Shown: positions 32,394 through 41,669 of the stretch, piece after piece | Numbering within the stretch: position 1 is the first letter of the stretch | Layout: every line of letters starts with the position of its first letter | Source of the DNA: Nitrospirota bacterium | Lineage (GTDB): Bacteria; JACPQY01 | Assembly: GCA_016190245.1 (NCBI GenBank) | Contig: JACPQY010000050.1 | Location: forward strand, 1-43,389 | Direction: 5' to 3' | DNA length: 43,389 bases | The notes under the pieces: model-generated | Database searches by the model: none | Told to the model about the DNA's origin: nothing | What the model saw: only the letters and a program-made list of their open reading frames with translations | Made by a program: the position numbers and the translations under genes

Positions 32394-34045
32394 AATTTCG
32401 GCCTTCGACTTCCGAAATCCGCTCCCCCGCCTCCCTCTTCAGCTTCTCTGCTTTCGCTCTCTCGCTTTCCTCCTTGCCCCTTGCCCTTCTCACCATCGCC
32501 TGCGGACGCTCGGGCGGCACCGACAGTTTCCGAATCCCTTTCTCCGCCAGCGCCATCGTGGATAATTCCTCGGATGCCGGGATTTCACCCTCCTTGCGTT
32601 TTGACGCCCAGAGAAACGCCTTCATCAGTTACTACGACGTCAAGTGCAAGGCTCTCAAACTCATACAGGGCGTTCCTTCGGAAGCGGGCTATGCCTGGCA
32701 ACCGATCGTCAAGACGGGCGATGCCAATCTTCTGGATTGCGGTCCCCTGGAGGAAAACCTTGCCGTCATCCGCGGCCAGATCGTGGATCTCGGCCCCCGC
32801 GCAGGGCAGGGCGTCGGTTACTTCAACTGGCTCCTCCTCGACCGCGATGCCCGCCCGCATGTCGTCTACTACGACGGCGACAATCGCCAGCTCAAGTACG
32901 CATGGGCGACCGGCACAAACCCGGACGGCACGTGGGAGTTCAAGAAGGTCTTCCTGGACTCATCCGGCTCCGCCGTAGGCAAGTGGCTCACCGCGGCCCT
33001 GGATGAGGCCACGCCTCAGAACCTGCACGTGGCCTACGTGGACAGCGAGTTCCAGAAAGTGAAATACCTCCGTTGGAATCGCTCGTGGGATGAGGCCGCC
33101 GAAAAGGATCGGCCGGTCATCGCAGACATCGAACTGGTGGACCTCGGCAACGTGCCGGGCCAGGAACCCACGGGGAAACCGCTGGCTGCCGCGGAAGGCT
33201 CCCGTGTGGCCGTCGCCATCTCGCCGGGGAAGTCCGTGGCCGATCAGGACATCTACGTCCTGTACTATTCCTCCTCCGACGGTGACCTCCGGCTGGCCAC
33301 GCGCAAGGCCCTCTCGCCGCGCGGAACCGCCTTCGCCATCAGCATCCTGGACGATCTCCCCAAGACGAAAGCGTCCGGCAGCACCCCCGAGCTTCCGGGG
33401 GATCTCACTCCGGACAACGTGGGGCTCTGGCCCGCCGCCATCGTGGATCCGAACGGCATTCTCCACATCGCCTACGTGGATGACTCGAACAAGGACCTGA
33501 AGTACCTGCTCTATTCGTCGAAGCTGGGGAAATGGTTCCCGCGCTATCAGCGGGTGAAGAACTTCGATGTCTCCAAGATCCAGGTCCTGGTTGAACTCTT
33601 GGATCCCGAGACGGTCGAAACGGAGACGCGCGTGGTGAGCGAGCAGCCCCTGCGCGATCTTTCTCTCTCCACCGGAACGACGGTCCTCGAGGAATGGGTG
33701 GGTGAAGTGGTGATTGACGGTTCGGGGGCGGGCACGGGCGTCGCGGCTTCCATCACGCTCGATCCCTTCAACCGTGCCATCCTTTCCTACCGCGACGGCA
33801 CCACCGGCGATCTGCGAATCGCTTTCCAGGACTCCCTCACGCCTTCCGTGGTGGGACACTCCTGGATCACGGTGCCGCTCGACGACCCGCGCACCGTCGG
33901 GATGTGGAGTTCGGTGGAGGTCATCGCGGGCGAGGAACCGCAGGATTGGGCCCTCGGGATCAGCTACCAGGGCTTTCAACTCCTCGAAACCGGGGCGCGC
34001 CGTCACGTCCTCATGTTCCGCTATTTCGACAAATTGGAGGCATGA
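32342..34045 (+). CDS. Beta-propeller lipoprotein, first of two tandem paralogs
   Basis: 567 residues from ATG 32342; ATG 32363 is equally possible, and neither has a strong ribosome site because both lie in a heptamer repeat. The long n-region ends in LPLALLTIAC (Cys54). The mature protein repeats a blade of the type hhxYxDxxxxxLKYhxW: FISYYDVKCKALKLI, HVVYYDGDNRQLKYAW, LHVAYVDSEFQKVKYLRW, LHIAYVDDSNKDLKYLLYS and AILSYRDGTTGDLRIAF. This resembles BNR/Asp-box sialidase-type propellers but lacks a sialidase active site, so a binding role is likely. Its stop overlaps the next gene's ATG. It is clearly homologous to that next gene along its length. Confidence 0.8.
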   Translation: MSHGSRVMSRVIRISKFEFRPSTSEIRSPASLFSFSAFALSLSSLPLALLTIACGRSGGTDSFRIPFSASAIVDNSSDAGISPSLRFDAQRNAFISYYDVKCKALKLIQGVPSEAGYAWQPIVKTGDANLLDCGPLEENLAVIRGQIVDLGPRAGQGVGYFNWLLLDRDARPHVVYYDGDNRQLKYAWATGTNPDGTWEFKKVFLDSSGSAVGKWLTAALDEATPQNLHVAYVDSEFQKVKYLRWNRSWDEAAEKDRPVIADIELVDLGNVPGQEPTGKPLAAAEGSRVAVAISPGKSVADQDIYVLYYSSSDGDLRLATRKALSPRGTAFAISILDDLPKTKASGSTPELPGDLTPDNVGLWPAAIVDPNGILHIAYVDDSNKDLKYLLYSSKLGKWFPRYQRVKNFDVSKIQVLVELLDPETVETETRVVSEQPLRDLSLSTGTTVLEEWVGEVVIDGSGAGTGVAASITLDPFNRAILSYRDGTTGDLRIAFQDSLTPSVVGHSWITVPLDDPRTVGMWSSVEVIAGEEPQDWALGISYQGFQLLETGARRHVLMFRYFDKLEA

Positions 34046-35766
34046 AAGCCGTGAAGTCGGGAGGTCGTGAGGTCGGGAGATCCAGGGCGCCTGCCTCGCC
34101 CCATTCCTTCCGACCTTTCTCCTTTCTCCTTTGGCCTTTGGCCATTTTCTCCGCCGTCACCACGGCGTGCGGCCGCTCGGGCAGCGAGGACTTGGTGAGA
34201 CCGCTCCCGATCCCGTCCGTTGTCGTGGATGACTCGGGAGACGCGGGCGTGGGCGCCTCCCTCAAGTTCGACGCGCGCGGCATGCCGCACATCGCCTATC
34301 ACGATATTAAAGAGAGAAGCCTCAAGTACATCTACTTCGCGAAGACCGGCGGGGCCACGGGGCGGTGGCTGCCGCAGATCGAGATCGACGTGCTTGACGA
34401 GTTTGGTCTCCCCACCGGCCAGGTGACCACGATCAAGGGGCAGGTCGTCGATCAGGGCCAGAAAAGCTCCGGGGACGGCGTGGGGAAATGGAGCAGTCTC
34501 CTGCTCGACCGCCTCAATCGTCCGCACGTGGTCTACTACGACGACGATAACAAGCAGCTCAAGTACGCGTGGGCCCTCTACGCTTGGAGCGACGGCTCAT
34601 GGTCGTGCTACCCCGAGGTCACCCGCGATCGACAGTGGTGCATGGTGTGGCTCGATCCGGACGCCCTCAACGTCGGCCGCTGGGTGGCCGCGCTCCTCGA
34701 CGACTCGGACCGGCAGGACCTCCACGTGGCCTACGTGGATGCGACATCACGCAAGGTGAAATACCTCACGTGGTGCCGCTTGACATCCTGTGGCGAGGGC
34801 GGCGTGGCCTGGGACCCGAAAGTGGACGGTGACCGTGTCGCCGTGGCCGGCGCGTTCGTGGATCCCGGGGCGCTCGCCAACGGTGAACAGCCGAGCAAGA
34901 CGGCGATTGCCTTGTCCAGGTCGGACGCCGAGGAAGGGCCCGACACTCTCTACATTCTCTACTACGATCCGAATCAAACGGCACTGGGGCGTCCGGATGG
35001 GAATCTCCGGCTCGCGAGAAAAGTCCGTCTCGGGGGCGAGTGGGAGATTCTTCAACTCGATGACCTCCTGCCGGGTGCCAAAACCCCCGGCGACAAGACC
35101 CCGAGCGACGTCGGCCAATGGGCCTCTTTGACCGTGGACCTTCGCGGCCGCCTCCACATCAGCTACACCGATGCCCTCTCCGGCGACCTCAAGTACCTCG
35201 TCTACTCTCCCGCGCTGACCCGCTGGTATCCGCGCTTTCGCACGATCAAGAATTTCGACCGTGGCACGCTCCAGGTGCTGCGCGAGGACGCGCCGACCAC
35301 CGCCGAAGGCTCGGCCAATATCGTCCTCGTCAGCGAACAATCGCTGGCGGAGGTTACCCAGCCCGAAGGGCAGGAAGTGATCGAGGAGACGGTGGGACAA
35401 GTGGTGGAGGACGGCACCGGGCCCGGCACCGGGCTCGAAAGCACCATCGCCATGGGGCCCAACGGCAGACCTCTTGTCTCTTACAGAGACGGCGCCACCG
35501 GCGATCTGAAGTTGGCGGTCCAACTCCCCACCCGCGTGAACGAGGCCGGAGTGAGCGAAGGAACCTCGTGGGAGATCCTGACGATCGATACTCCAAAAAT
35601 TGTGGGTCTCTGGTCGAGCATGGCGTCTTTCACCTACTCCCAGGAGGTCCTCGAAGGCTGGGTGATCGGGGTCGCCTACGAAGGTTTCGAGCAAAAGGCG
35701 GACGGAGCGCTCGTGCGGCGTCTCCTGTTCCGCGTCTTCAACCCGTTTGTCATGCCCATGTTGTGA
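34042..35766 (+). CDS. Beta-propeller lipoprotein, second of two tandem paralogs
   Basis: 574 residues. ATG 34042 lies in an ATGA overlap with the previous stop, and GGAG is well placed. Lipobox in IFSAVTTAC (Cys43); the same CGRSG follows the cysteine in both paralogs. Blades: HIAYHDIKERSLKYIYF, HVVYYDDDNKQLKYAW, LHVAYVDATSRKVKYLTW, LHISYTDALSGDLKYLVYS and PLVSYRDGATGDLKLAV. The n-region is encoded by three tandem octamers (34056-34079). The pair arose by tandem duplication; the second has an insertion with extra Trp/Cys (WSDGSWSCYPEVTRDRQWC). No catalytic residues are recognised; partner or glycan binding at the surface is the best guess. Confidence 0.8.
   Translation: MKAVKSGGREVGRSRAPASPHSFRPFSFLLWPLAIFSAVTTACGRSGSEDLVRPLPIPSVVVDDSGDAGVGASLKFDARGMPHIAYHDIKERSLKYIYFAKTGGATGRWLPQIEIDVLDEFGLPTGQVTTIKGQVVDQGQKSSGDGVGKWSSLLLDRLNRPHVVYYDDDNKQLKYAWALYAWSDGSWSCYPEVTRDRQWCMVWLDPDALNVGRWVAALLDDSDRQDLHVAYVDATSRKVKYLTWCRLTSCGEGGVAWDPKVDGDRVAVAGAFVDPGALANGEQPSKTAIALSRSDAEEGPDTLYILYYDPNQTALGRPDGNLRLARKVRLGGEWEILQLDDLLPGAKTPGDKTPSDVGQWASLTVDLRGRLHISYTDALSGDLKYLVYSPALTRWYPRFRTIKNFDRGTLQVLREDAPTTAEGSANIVLVSEQSLAEVTQPEGQEVIEETVGQVVEDGTGPGTGLESTIAMGPNGRPLVSYRDGATGDLKLAVQLPTRVNEAGVSEGTSWEILTIDTPKIVGLWSSMASFTYSQEVLEGWVIGVAYEGFEQKADGALVRRLLFRVFNPFVMPML
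34056..34079. repeat. Tandem octamer array (3 units)
   Basis: GTCGGGAG, GTCGTGAG, GTCGGGAG in tandem just inside the start of the second propeller gene, coding for part of its n-region (SGGREVGR). Confidence 0.6.
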
Positions 35767-35770
35767 GACT

Positions 35771-38700
35771 ATGGAAAAGGCAACCCCTGTCCTAAGAACC
35801 TGGCGGGCACGCATCGAGCGATACGTCCCGCTGCGCATCCTGCTCTTCTGGCTCCTCGTCCTCGTTGTGGCTGGATGCTCGGATGGCGGATGCACCGGCT
35901 GCTCGGAGGAAGACAGCAGTGGCGGCCTGCCGCCTCTTGAAGACCCCACGAAACGAAGCGGCGCCCCCTACGACAGCAGCGTGAAAGACGTCCAGTCGGG
36001 CCTCCCCCTCAACCCGATCCCGCACCCGGTCAAGGGCGGTACGTGCACGGACAAGTATGGCCACGATTCCGCCACCTGTTCGCCCATGCCCCCCTTCCTC
36101 AACTTCGAGGCCATCCCTTTCCGCCTCACGGCCGACCCGGTGGGTGGCAGCCAGGACACCGGCTTCGCTTTCATTCAGGAGAAGCTCGACAAGATTATCG
36201 GTGATGTGGACATGCTCACGGAGGTCATCAACAGCGCGCTGGACCCCAACGAGCCGGTGGCCGACGAGGACCTCTGGTTCTGTCAACTCACCATCTACAT
36301 CCGCGACACGAGCGGCGACGGAATCGCCATCTACTTCGACCCCATGGATTCGGCCACGGGCCACAGCTACGTCAACAAGTGCTCGAACGATCCCAACCCT
36401 TACGTCCAGCTCCCTCTCATCACAGACCAGGATACGGTGGGCCTGAGCCTGCGCCTCAACGATTTCTCGATCGAACTGGCCGTGGAGGGATCCTGCGGGA
36501 TCAACTGGATCCGATTCAGCGCCAAGGTGGTCTCGCTGGGCGAATCGAACGACTACGACTACTGCGGCGACGCCGGGCAGACACCCGTGAATGACGTGGT
36601 GGGCCGCTTCGACCCCATGAAACGCACCGAGTTGACCCGCTTCCCGAGCATCCTCGATGCCGATGTGGCGATCAATGACCTTCAGTTCGTTGATGAGGAA
36701 ATCATCATGGACACGGGGTGTGGGTGGTTCTGCAACCTGCTGCTCGATTGGCTCCTCAACGACCTCGGACTGGGCAGCCTGCTGCTCGATCTATTCAAAG
36801 GCGAGCTGCTGACCCCGATCGAGGACGCCATCCAGGAGGCCGTCCAGGAAATGTTCCCCATCGATGTCATGGGCCTGATGACCGGTTGGACCCAGCCCAC
36901 CATGATCCCGAAAGGCACCAACCCCGCCATCGGCGATCAGACGTGCGGCGGGGCCACGGATGTGAAATGGTGTACGCCCGAGTGTCATCCGGACTCGGCC
37001 CGCTACTACGGCGTCATGGGTGGGGCCCAGTCGCTCATCGGCATGGCCCTCTATCCGCACTTGGACGTGGACAACCAGGGGTTCCTCCTCCCCTTCGACT
37101 TCGGAATGAAACCCGTGACCTCCGATCTCTCCCTCCTCAAGTCGGCGGACTGCTACGAATCGCTGTCCACCACCAATCCCCCTAACCCCACCTCCGCCGC
37201 CCCCGTCAAATTCAACTACCTCAGCTTCAACGGGACAAACTACCACATGGCCTTCGGCATGTCGCAGGATCTCCTCGCCTGGATCATGTATCAACTCTAT
37301 GTGTCGGGCAGCTTCTGCATGGAAATCCCCGACCCCAACGCGGACGACAGCAGCGATGAAGAGGAGGACATCTTCTCGTCCTTCGACCCCACCATGCTCC
37401 TCAACCCCGCCTCGCTGGCCTTCTCCATGGCCTCGCTCGAGATGCTTGTCCCCGCCGTGAAGAATTTCGCGAGTGGTGACGGGAGCCAGACGGTCATGCT
37501 CCGCACCCTGCCGCGCGGCACCCCCACCGCGGAAATCGGCGCGCCGATGTGGAGCACCTCCACCACCACCGGCTCGTGCCCCGATTTCATCTGCAACGCG
37601 AACGAAACGGCGGACAGTTGCCCCCAGGACTGCCGCGCCGACTTTGAATTCACTCTCCCCAACTACGACATCGATATCATCCTGAAAGGCGTGGACGGCT
37701 CCGCCCTGCAACGCCTCATGTCCGTCCGCACGAAAACCAGCATGCAGGTCGCCCTCGACTACTTCACGGGCGAGGGGTTCTGTCCGCGGGCGGATTCGGA
37801 CTCGACCACCTCCGATCCAGTCTGCACGCCCAGCGTCACGGTCAACGGCAAAGACTGCAAAGACCCTGTCAACGCGGCCACCTGCTGCTCTTCCACGATG
37901 GAGTTCGGCTGCAGCAATGACGAATTCGGGACGGTCGTGGACTGCGCCACATGCGCTTCCTCCAACTTCACGGATGCGGTGGCGTGCCAGGGGCTCGACG
38001 ACAACGACGGGACGGATGAAGACGATGCCTGCCTCCAGTTCTTCGTGGACACAAAACTCGACATCGAAAGCGTCAGATACCTCGATGTGAACACCGAGCC
38101 GGACCGCAACCTCACGGATACCGGCGGCAACTGCCTCACCGTCTCCGAAGACACGAGCACCAACCCGGTGCCTCAGTCTCTCATCGACAATTGCAAGCAG
38201 CTCCGCAGCGGACTGGCTGAGTTGCTCGGTGAAATGCTCGAGATGGCGATGACCGCGAGCTTCAGCACGAAGATCGCCATCCCGGGCATCAAGCTCAAGT
38301 TCCTGCATATGGGGCCGGAACCGATGACCAAGCTCGAAGGCTCGGAAGGCCAGGACGGGGACGGCAACGGAGCCAAGGACTTCTGGACGGCCTACGCGCG
38401 CTTCGAACAGTTCGACATCATCGAGCTGATGATCGGAGATCTCCTCACCGGCATCGAGGAGACGGAGTGCGACTCGGACACGATCTGCGAGACCGGCGAG
38501 GACGAGTCGAACTGCCTTGCCGATTGCTTCGATCCGAACAACGACACGTGCGTCGGAGGCGAGGAGGCCCTCGCCTACGGGCCGACGGTTGACTGCAAGT
38601 GCGGGGATGCCATCTGCCAGACGGCCGGCGTCATCGGAGGTCAGAACGAGCGGTACGGCACGTGCTCGGACTGCGGCCCCCCCCCCGTCTGCGGCAATGG

Positions 38701-39682
38701 CGCGTGCGAAGGGTGCGAGGCCCTCGATGCCACCTGCTCGGACGGACAATCAAACTACCATTGCACTCAGGACTGTTTCGGCGGCGACGGCGTCTGCTCC
38801 TCCACGCTCAATGAGAGTATCTGGAGCACGGACCCCGGCGCGAAATCGGACTGTCTGCTGGACTGCAACGCGACGTCCGAAGATGGCGGCTCCAGTCTCT
38901 TCGCGCCCGTTCGCGCCGGCGTCGTGGGCTACCAGTCGGATATCAACCCGGGGGCGCCGGACGCGCTTCTCTCCCTCCTCCCGGATGAGCCGCCGAGCGA
39001 TTTCATCCAGCTCGATGCCCGGACCACGGCCGACCGGGGGATCACCCCGCTCGGCGGCACCGTCTACGTTCACTACACGGATGACCGTGACAGGGGAGCG
39101 AAGTACACTTGGCGGAATGACGAGGGGCCGTGGGAGATGATTTCGGCGGAGCCGGCCATCCATCTGCGACCGCAGCTTGAGGGTGAGCATCGCGTGGAGG
39201 TCCAGGCGGTTGACACCGACCACAATGTGGACCCCACGCCCGCCGTCGTGAGCTACGTGGTGGACACCCAAGGTCCGGCCATCCGCGTGATCGGGCCGCA
39301 ATACCCCTCGCCCGAAACCGTTGAACTGCGCGTGGCCTTGGCGGATGCCGTCTCCAAGGAAGACAAGATTCACGCAGAGTGGAGCCTGGGCGGCGGGGAA
39401 TACTCCCCGCTCGCTTCGGATCGGCTCGTGAACATCGCGGGGCTGCCGGACCAGACCTCCCACGCCCTCCTGGTCCGGGCTTTCGATGAGGCGGAGAACA
39501 AGAGCTTCACCCAATATCACTTTACCGTCAGCTACCCGTCGCATGCCGACGAGGGCGGTCTCTCATGTGGTTGTGACATCGTGCCCGGTTCAGGTCCGCT
39601 GCCGTGGGGGGAACTCCCCCCCGCCGCGGCCTTCGTCGGATATCTCCTCTTCCGCCGCCGGCGCGTGGCCCGACGGCCGTAG
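35771..39682 (+). CDS. Large Cys-rich surface lipoprotein, homologous to the operon's first gene, with C-terminal sorting signal
   Basis: 1303 residues from ATG 35771. Lipobox WLLVLVVAGC (Cys36), followed by CTGC. EF-hand-like loop DTSGDGIAIYFD near 180. The motif FNGTNYHMAFGMSQDLLAWI followed by MYQLYVSGSFCMEI (~484-518) matches the first gene's TULIP/BPI-like motif, and DFEFTLPNYDIDIILKG fits the following strand. Cys repeats of the type C-x-x-x-x-C-N-x-x-E-T-x-x-x-C-P-x-D-C (CPDFICNANETADSCPQDC, CDSDTICETGEDESNCLADC) are common in myxobacterial surface proteins. From ~1060, Ig-like modules (NDEGPWEMIS, DTQGPAIRVIGP). The end, SCGCDIVPGSGPLP, a helix and RRRRVARR, is MYXO-CTERM-like. Function unknown; calcium-dependent binding of hydrophobic ligands is conceivable. 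Confidence 0.78.
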   Translation: MEKATPVLRTWRARIERYVPLRILLFWLLVLVVAGCSDGGCTGCSEEDSSGGLPPLEDPTKRSGAPYDSSVKDVQSGLPLNPIPHPVKGGTCTDKYGHDSATCSPMPPFLNFEAIPFRLTADPVGGSQDTGFAFIQEKLDKIIGDVDMLTEVINSALDPNEPVADEDLWFCQLTIYIRDTSGDGIAIYFDPMDSATGHSYVNKCSNDPNPYVQLPLITDQDTVGLSLRLNDFSIELAVEGSCGINWIRFSAKVVSLGESNDYDYCGDAGQTPVNDVVGRFDPMKRTELTRFPSILDADVAINDLQFVDEEIIMDTGCGWFCNLLLDWLLNDLGLGSLLLDLFKGELLTPIEDAIQEAVQEMFPIDVMGLMTGWTQPTMIPKGTNPAIGDQTCGGATDVKWCTPECHPDSARYYGVMGGAQSLIGMALYPHLDVDNQGFLLPFDFGMKPVTSDLSLLKSADCYESLSTTNPPNPTSAAPVKFNYLSFNGTNYHMAFGMSQDLLAWIMYQLYVSGSFCMEIPDPNADDSSDEEEDIFSSFDPTMLLNPASLAFSMASLEMLVPAVKNFASGDGSQTVMLRTLPRGTPTAEIGAPMWSTSTTTGSCPDFICNANETADSCPQDCRADFEFTLPNYDIDIILKGVDGSALQRLMSVRTKTSMQVALDYFTGEGFCPRADSDSTTSDPVCTPSVTVNGKDCKDPVNAATCCSSTMEFGCSNDEFGTVVDCATCASSNFTDAVACQGLDDNDGTDEDDACLQFFVDTKLDIESVRYLDVNTEPDRNLTDTGGNCLTVSEDTSTNPVPQSLIDNCKQLRSGLAELLGEMLEMAMTASFSTKIAIPGIKLKFLHMGPEPMTKLEGSEGQDGDGNGAKDFWTAYARFEQFDIIELMIGDLLTGIEETECDSDTICETGEDESNCLADCFDPNNDTCVGGEEALAYGPTVDCKCGDAICQTAGVIGGQNERYGTCSDCGPPPVCGNGACEGCEALDATCSDGQSNYHCTQDCFGGDGVCSSTLNESIWSTDPGAKSDCLLDCNATSEDGGSSLFAPVRAGVVGYQSDINPGAPDALLSLLPDEPPSDFIQLDARTTADRGITPLGGTVYVHYTDDRDRGAKYTWRNDEGPWEMISAEPAIHLRPQLEGEHRVEVQAVDTDHNVDPTPAVVSYVVDTQGPAIRVIGPQYPSPETVELRVALADAVSKEDKIHAEWSLGGGEYSPLASDRLVNIAGLPDQTSHALLVRAFDEAENKSFTQYHFTVSYPSHADEGGLSCGCDIVPGSGPLPWGELPPAAAFVGYLLFRRRRVARRP

Positions 39683-39692
39683 GGAGCGAGTC

Positions 39693-41669
39693 ATGATCGG
39701 CAGGTCTCCATTTCGGCAAGCCCTCCTCGTCCTCGCGGCCTTTCTTGCCCCTGCCTGCTCGAGCAGCGACAGCGCCACCTCCCCGGCGGCCGACGTCGAG
39801 CGCCTCGCGGAGACGGTCAAGGCACACCCAGAGGACATCGCCGCCCAAGCGGAACTTCTCGCCGTTCTCAATGGGTCGGGCTCGGCGGAAATCTGCACCG
39901 CGGACCCCGACGCCGACGGGCGCGTGGCCGCCCTCGAGGCGGTGGATGCCCTCCGCGGGCGCGTGCCCGCCGCCACAAAGGAGACAGCCGGCACCGGCCA
40001 GGGGAAGGCGCCGATGGAGGCACTCCTGGATCGAGTGGACAGCCTTTGCCCCCAGCACAAGGGCGAGACCGGCTTCACCCGCGCCATGATGCGCGTGGCG
40101 GGATTCGCCGAGCCTTTAGGCGAGCTCGCCCAGGCCGTGTCCAGCCTCGCGGCCCCGTCGGGAGACGCTCCTCCGGACCTCACGGCGCTGGCCGGCCTTG
40201 CGATCTCAGTCCTCAGTCCCGATACACCCTGCGCCGAGGGGAGCCTCGCGATGTGCGGACGCGACCTGTCTCAAGCCGTCGAGGCGATGAGCCCGAGCTT
40301 CCCGAACGGGGTGTACGATGTCGAGAACGTGGTGCTGACCGTCGGAGACGAGTCCGTGGATCTCAGCGGGCGCTACAACGAAGCGACTCTCCGCATCCTC
40401 GCCGCCGCGGGGGAGGGGGTCTACGGGGCGCTCCTCTTCGCCGCCGCCCACGTCGATATCTCCGCCCTCCTGCCGGAAGCCACACCCCTCCTTTCCGGCG
40501 ATTTCGGCTTCGCCACAGCGGGCCAGATCCTGGCTACGGTTGACGCGGCGGACGGCCTCCTCCTGAAAGTTCTCGAAGGGGCCGTGACTCTTTCGCAGGG
40601 CCCCACCCGGCTGGTGGAGTCGAGGGACGGCCTCATCCGATCGCTGCGCTGGATCAACGGTGACGAGCCTGGCGATGCTCCCGCCTTCATCCGCGCCCTC
40701 GAGCACAGTACCGAGGAGGGATTGGGACTCCGCTTTGTGGATCGCAACGGCGACGGCCGGCTCAACGGCTGCGACCATCTCGAAGTCAATTTCGCCTTCG
40801 CTCGGCCGTACCTCGAGCAATACGCGGATCTCATCAGGCTGGCCAGTCTCGCCACGGGGTGCAGCGGGATCCTGCCGCCCAACACCGTTGCGCTGCCAAG
40901 GATGGTGAGCGGCGGCGACATTGACTACCCGGCGCTCTGGTCCACGCTCGCCCGAGCCCTCACCAAGGTCGAGTTGGCGCTTTCGGATCCTCGCATCGCC
41001 CTTGGCCCGGCGGATGTGAACGCGTTCCTTTCTCCGCTCGGACTTCAAGCCCTGGCGCTGCCCGAAGTCGCCGAGGTCCATCCGGGCGTTGTCATGGAAT
41101 CGGGCCTGAGCTTCCTTGCGCCTGCCTCGACTGGCAGTGGCTCATCGCTGCGACTCCTACTGGAAGCCGAGATCAACGCCGATGCGGCAGCCTGTCCGGA
41201 TGCCAAGTCAGCCAAAGGGGAGTTCGTCTGCCGCAGCAAGTCCGGCCGTCAGGACTGGTCCGCCTCCATCGCGCGAGGCGACGCGGAGCACTTCGGCGCC
41301 GGAGCCGACCGCATCTATGTGACCGAGGCGTTGCTCGACGAAAACAAGATTGAGGCAAACAGCTTCCTGCGCGCCTCGCGGGGTGGGGGAATCCTTCCTT
41401 ATCTCAAGTTCAAGCATGTGGACCTGAAGGGTGTCCTTCGTGTCACGGAAGGGCTTGTGGCCGACGTGACCGCCGGCGTACCGGGCGGCCAGGCGGACGG
41501 CGTTTGCCTGCGGGAGATCGGCGCCGCGCCGGCGGGAACTCTCACCGGCATGGACACCCGCTCTGCCAACGCCCTCATCAATTTCGCCATGGTCCGCATG
41601 ATGGCCTGTCGGACGGAACACGACATGATGTCCATGGCCCAGACCTCCGGCTTCCCCCTCGGCCGGTAG
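39693..41669 (+). CDS. Lipoprotein with EF-hand-like calcium loops, unknown function
   Basis: 658 residues. ATG 39693 follows GGGAG at 5-6 bp spacing and lies 10 bp after the previous stop. Lipobox VLAAFLAPAC (Cys22), then a Ser/Asp linker. Two loops fit the EF-hand pattern: DPDADGRVAALE near 70-81 and DRNGDGRLNGCD near 350-361, with acidic or Asn residues at loop positions 1, 3, 5 and 12. The middle is helical and Ala/Leu-rich (LAQAVSSLAA, ILATVDAADGLLLKVLEGAV). Five or more cysteines recur (SGSAEICTADPD, SLCPQHKG, TPCAEGSLAMC). No family is recognised. As last gene of the operon it may bridge the large paralogs and the propellers, but that is inference. Confidence 0.75.
   Translation: MIGRSPFRQALLVLAAFLAPACSSSDSATSPAADVERLAETVKAHPEDIAAQAELLAVLNGSGSAEICTADPDADGRVAALEAVDALRGRVPAATKETAGTGQGKAPMEALLDRVDSLCPQHKGETGFTRAMMRVAGFAEPLGELAQAVSSLAAPSGDAPPDLTALAGLAISVLSPDTPCAEGSLAMCGRDLSQAVEAMSPSFPNGVYDVENVVLTVGDESVDLSGRYNEATLRILAAAGEGVYGALLFAAAHVDISALLPEATPLLSGDFGFATAGQILATVDAADGLLLKVLEGAVTLSQGPTRLVESRDGLIRSLRWINGDEPGDAPAFIRALEHSTEEGLGLRFVDRNGDGRLNGCDHLEVNFAFARPYLEQYADLIRLASLATGCSGILPPNTVALPRMVSGGDIDYPALWSTLARALTKVELALSDPRIALGPADVNAFLSPLGLQALALPEVAEVHPGVVMESGLSFLAPASTGSGSSLRLLLEAEINADAAACPDAKSAKGEFVCRSKSGRQDWSASIARGDAEHFGAGADRIYVTEALLDENKIEANSFLRASRGGGILPYLKFKHVDLKGVLRVTEGLVADVTAGVPGGQADGVCLREIGAAPAGTLTGMDTRSANALINFAMVRMMACRTEHDMMSMAQTSGFPLGR

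Noticed and set aside
36791-38749. 652-codon minus-strand open frame
   Set aside because: Antisense shadow of the large Cys-rich lipoprotein, with no recognised domain or start signal.
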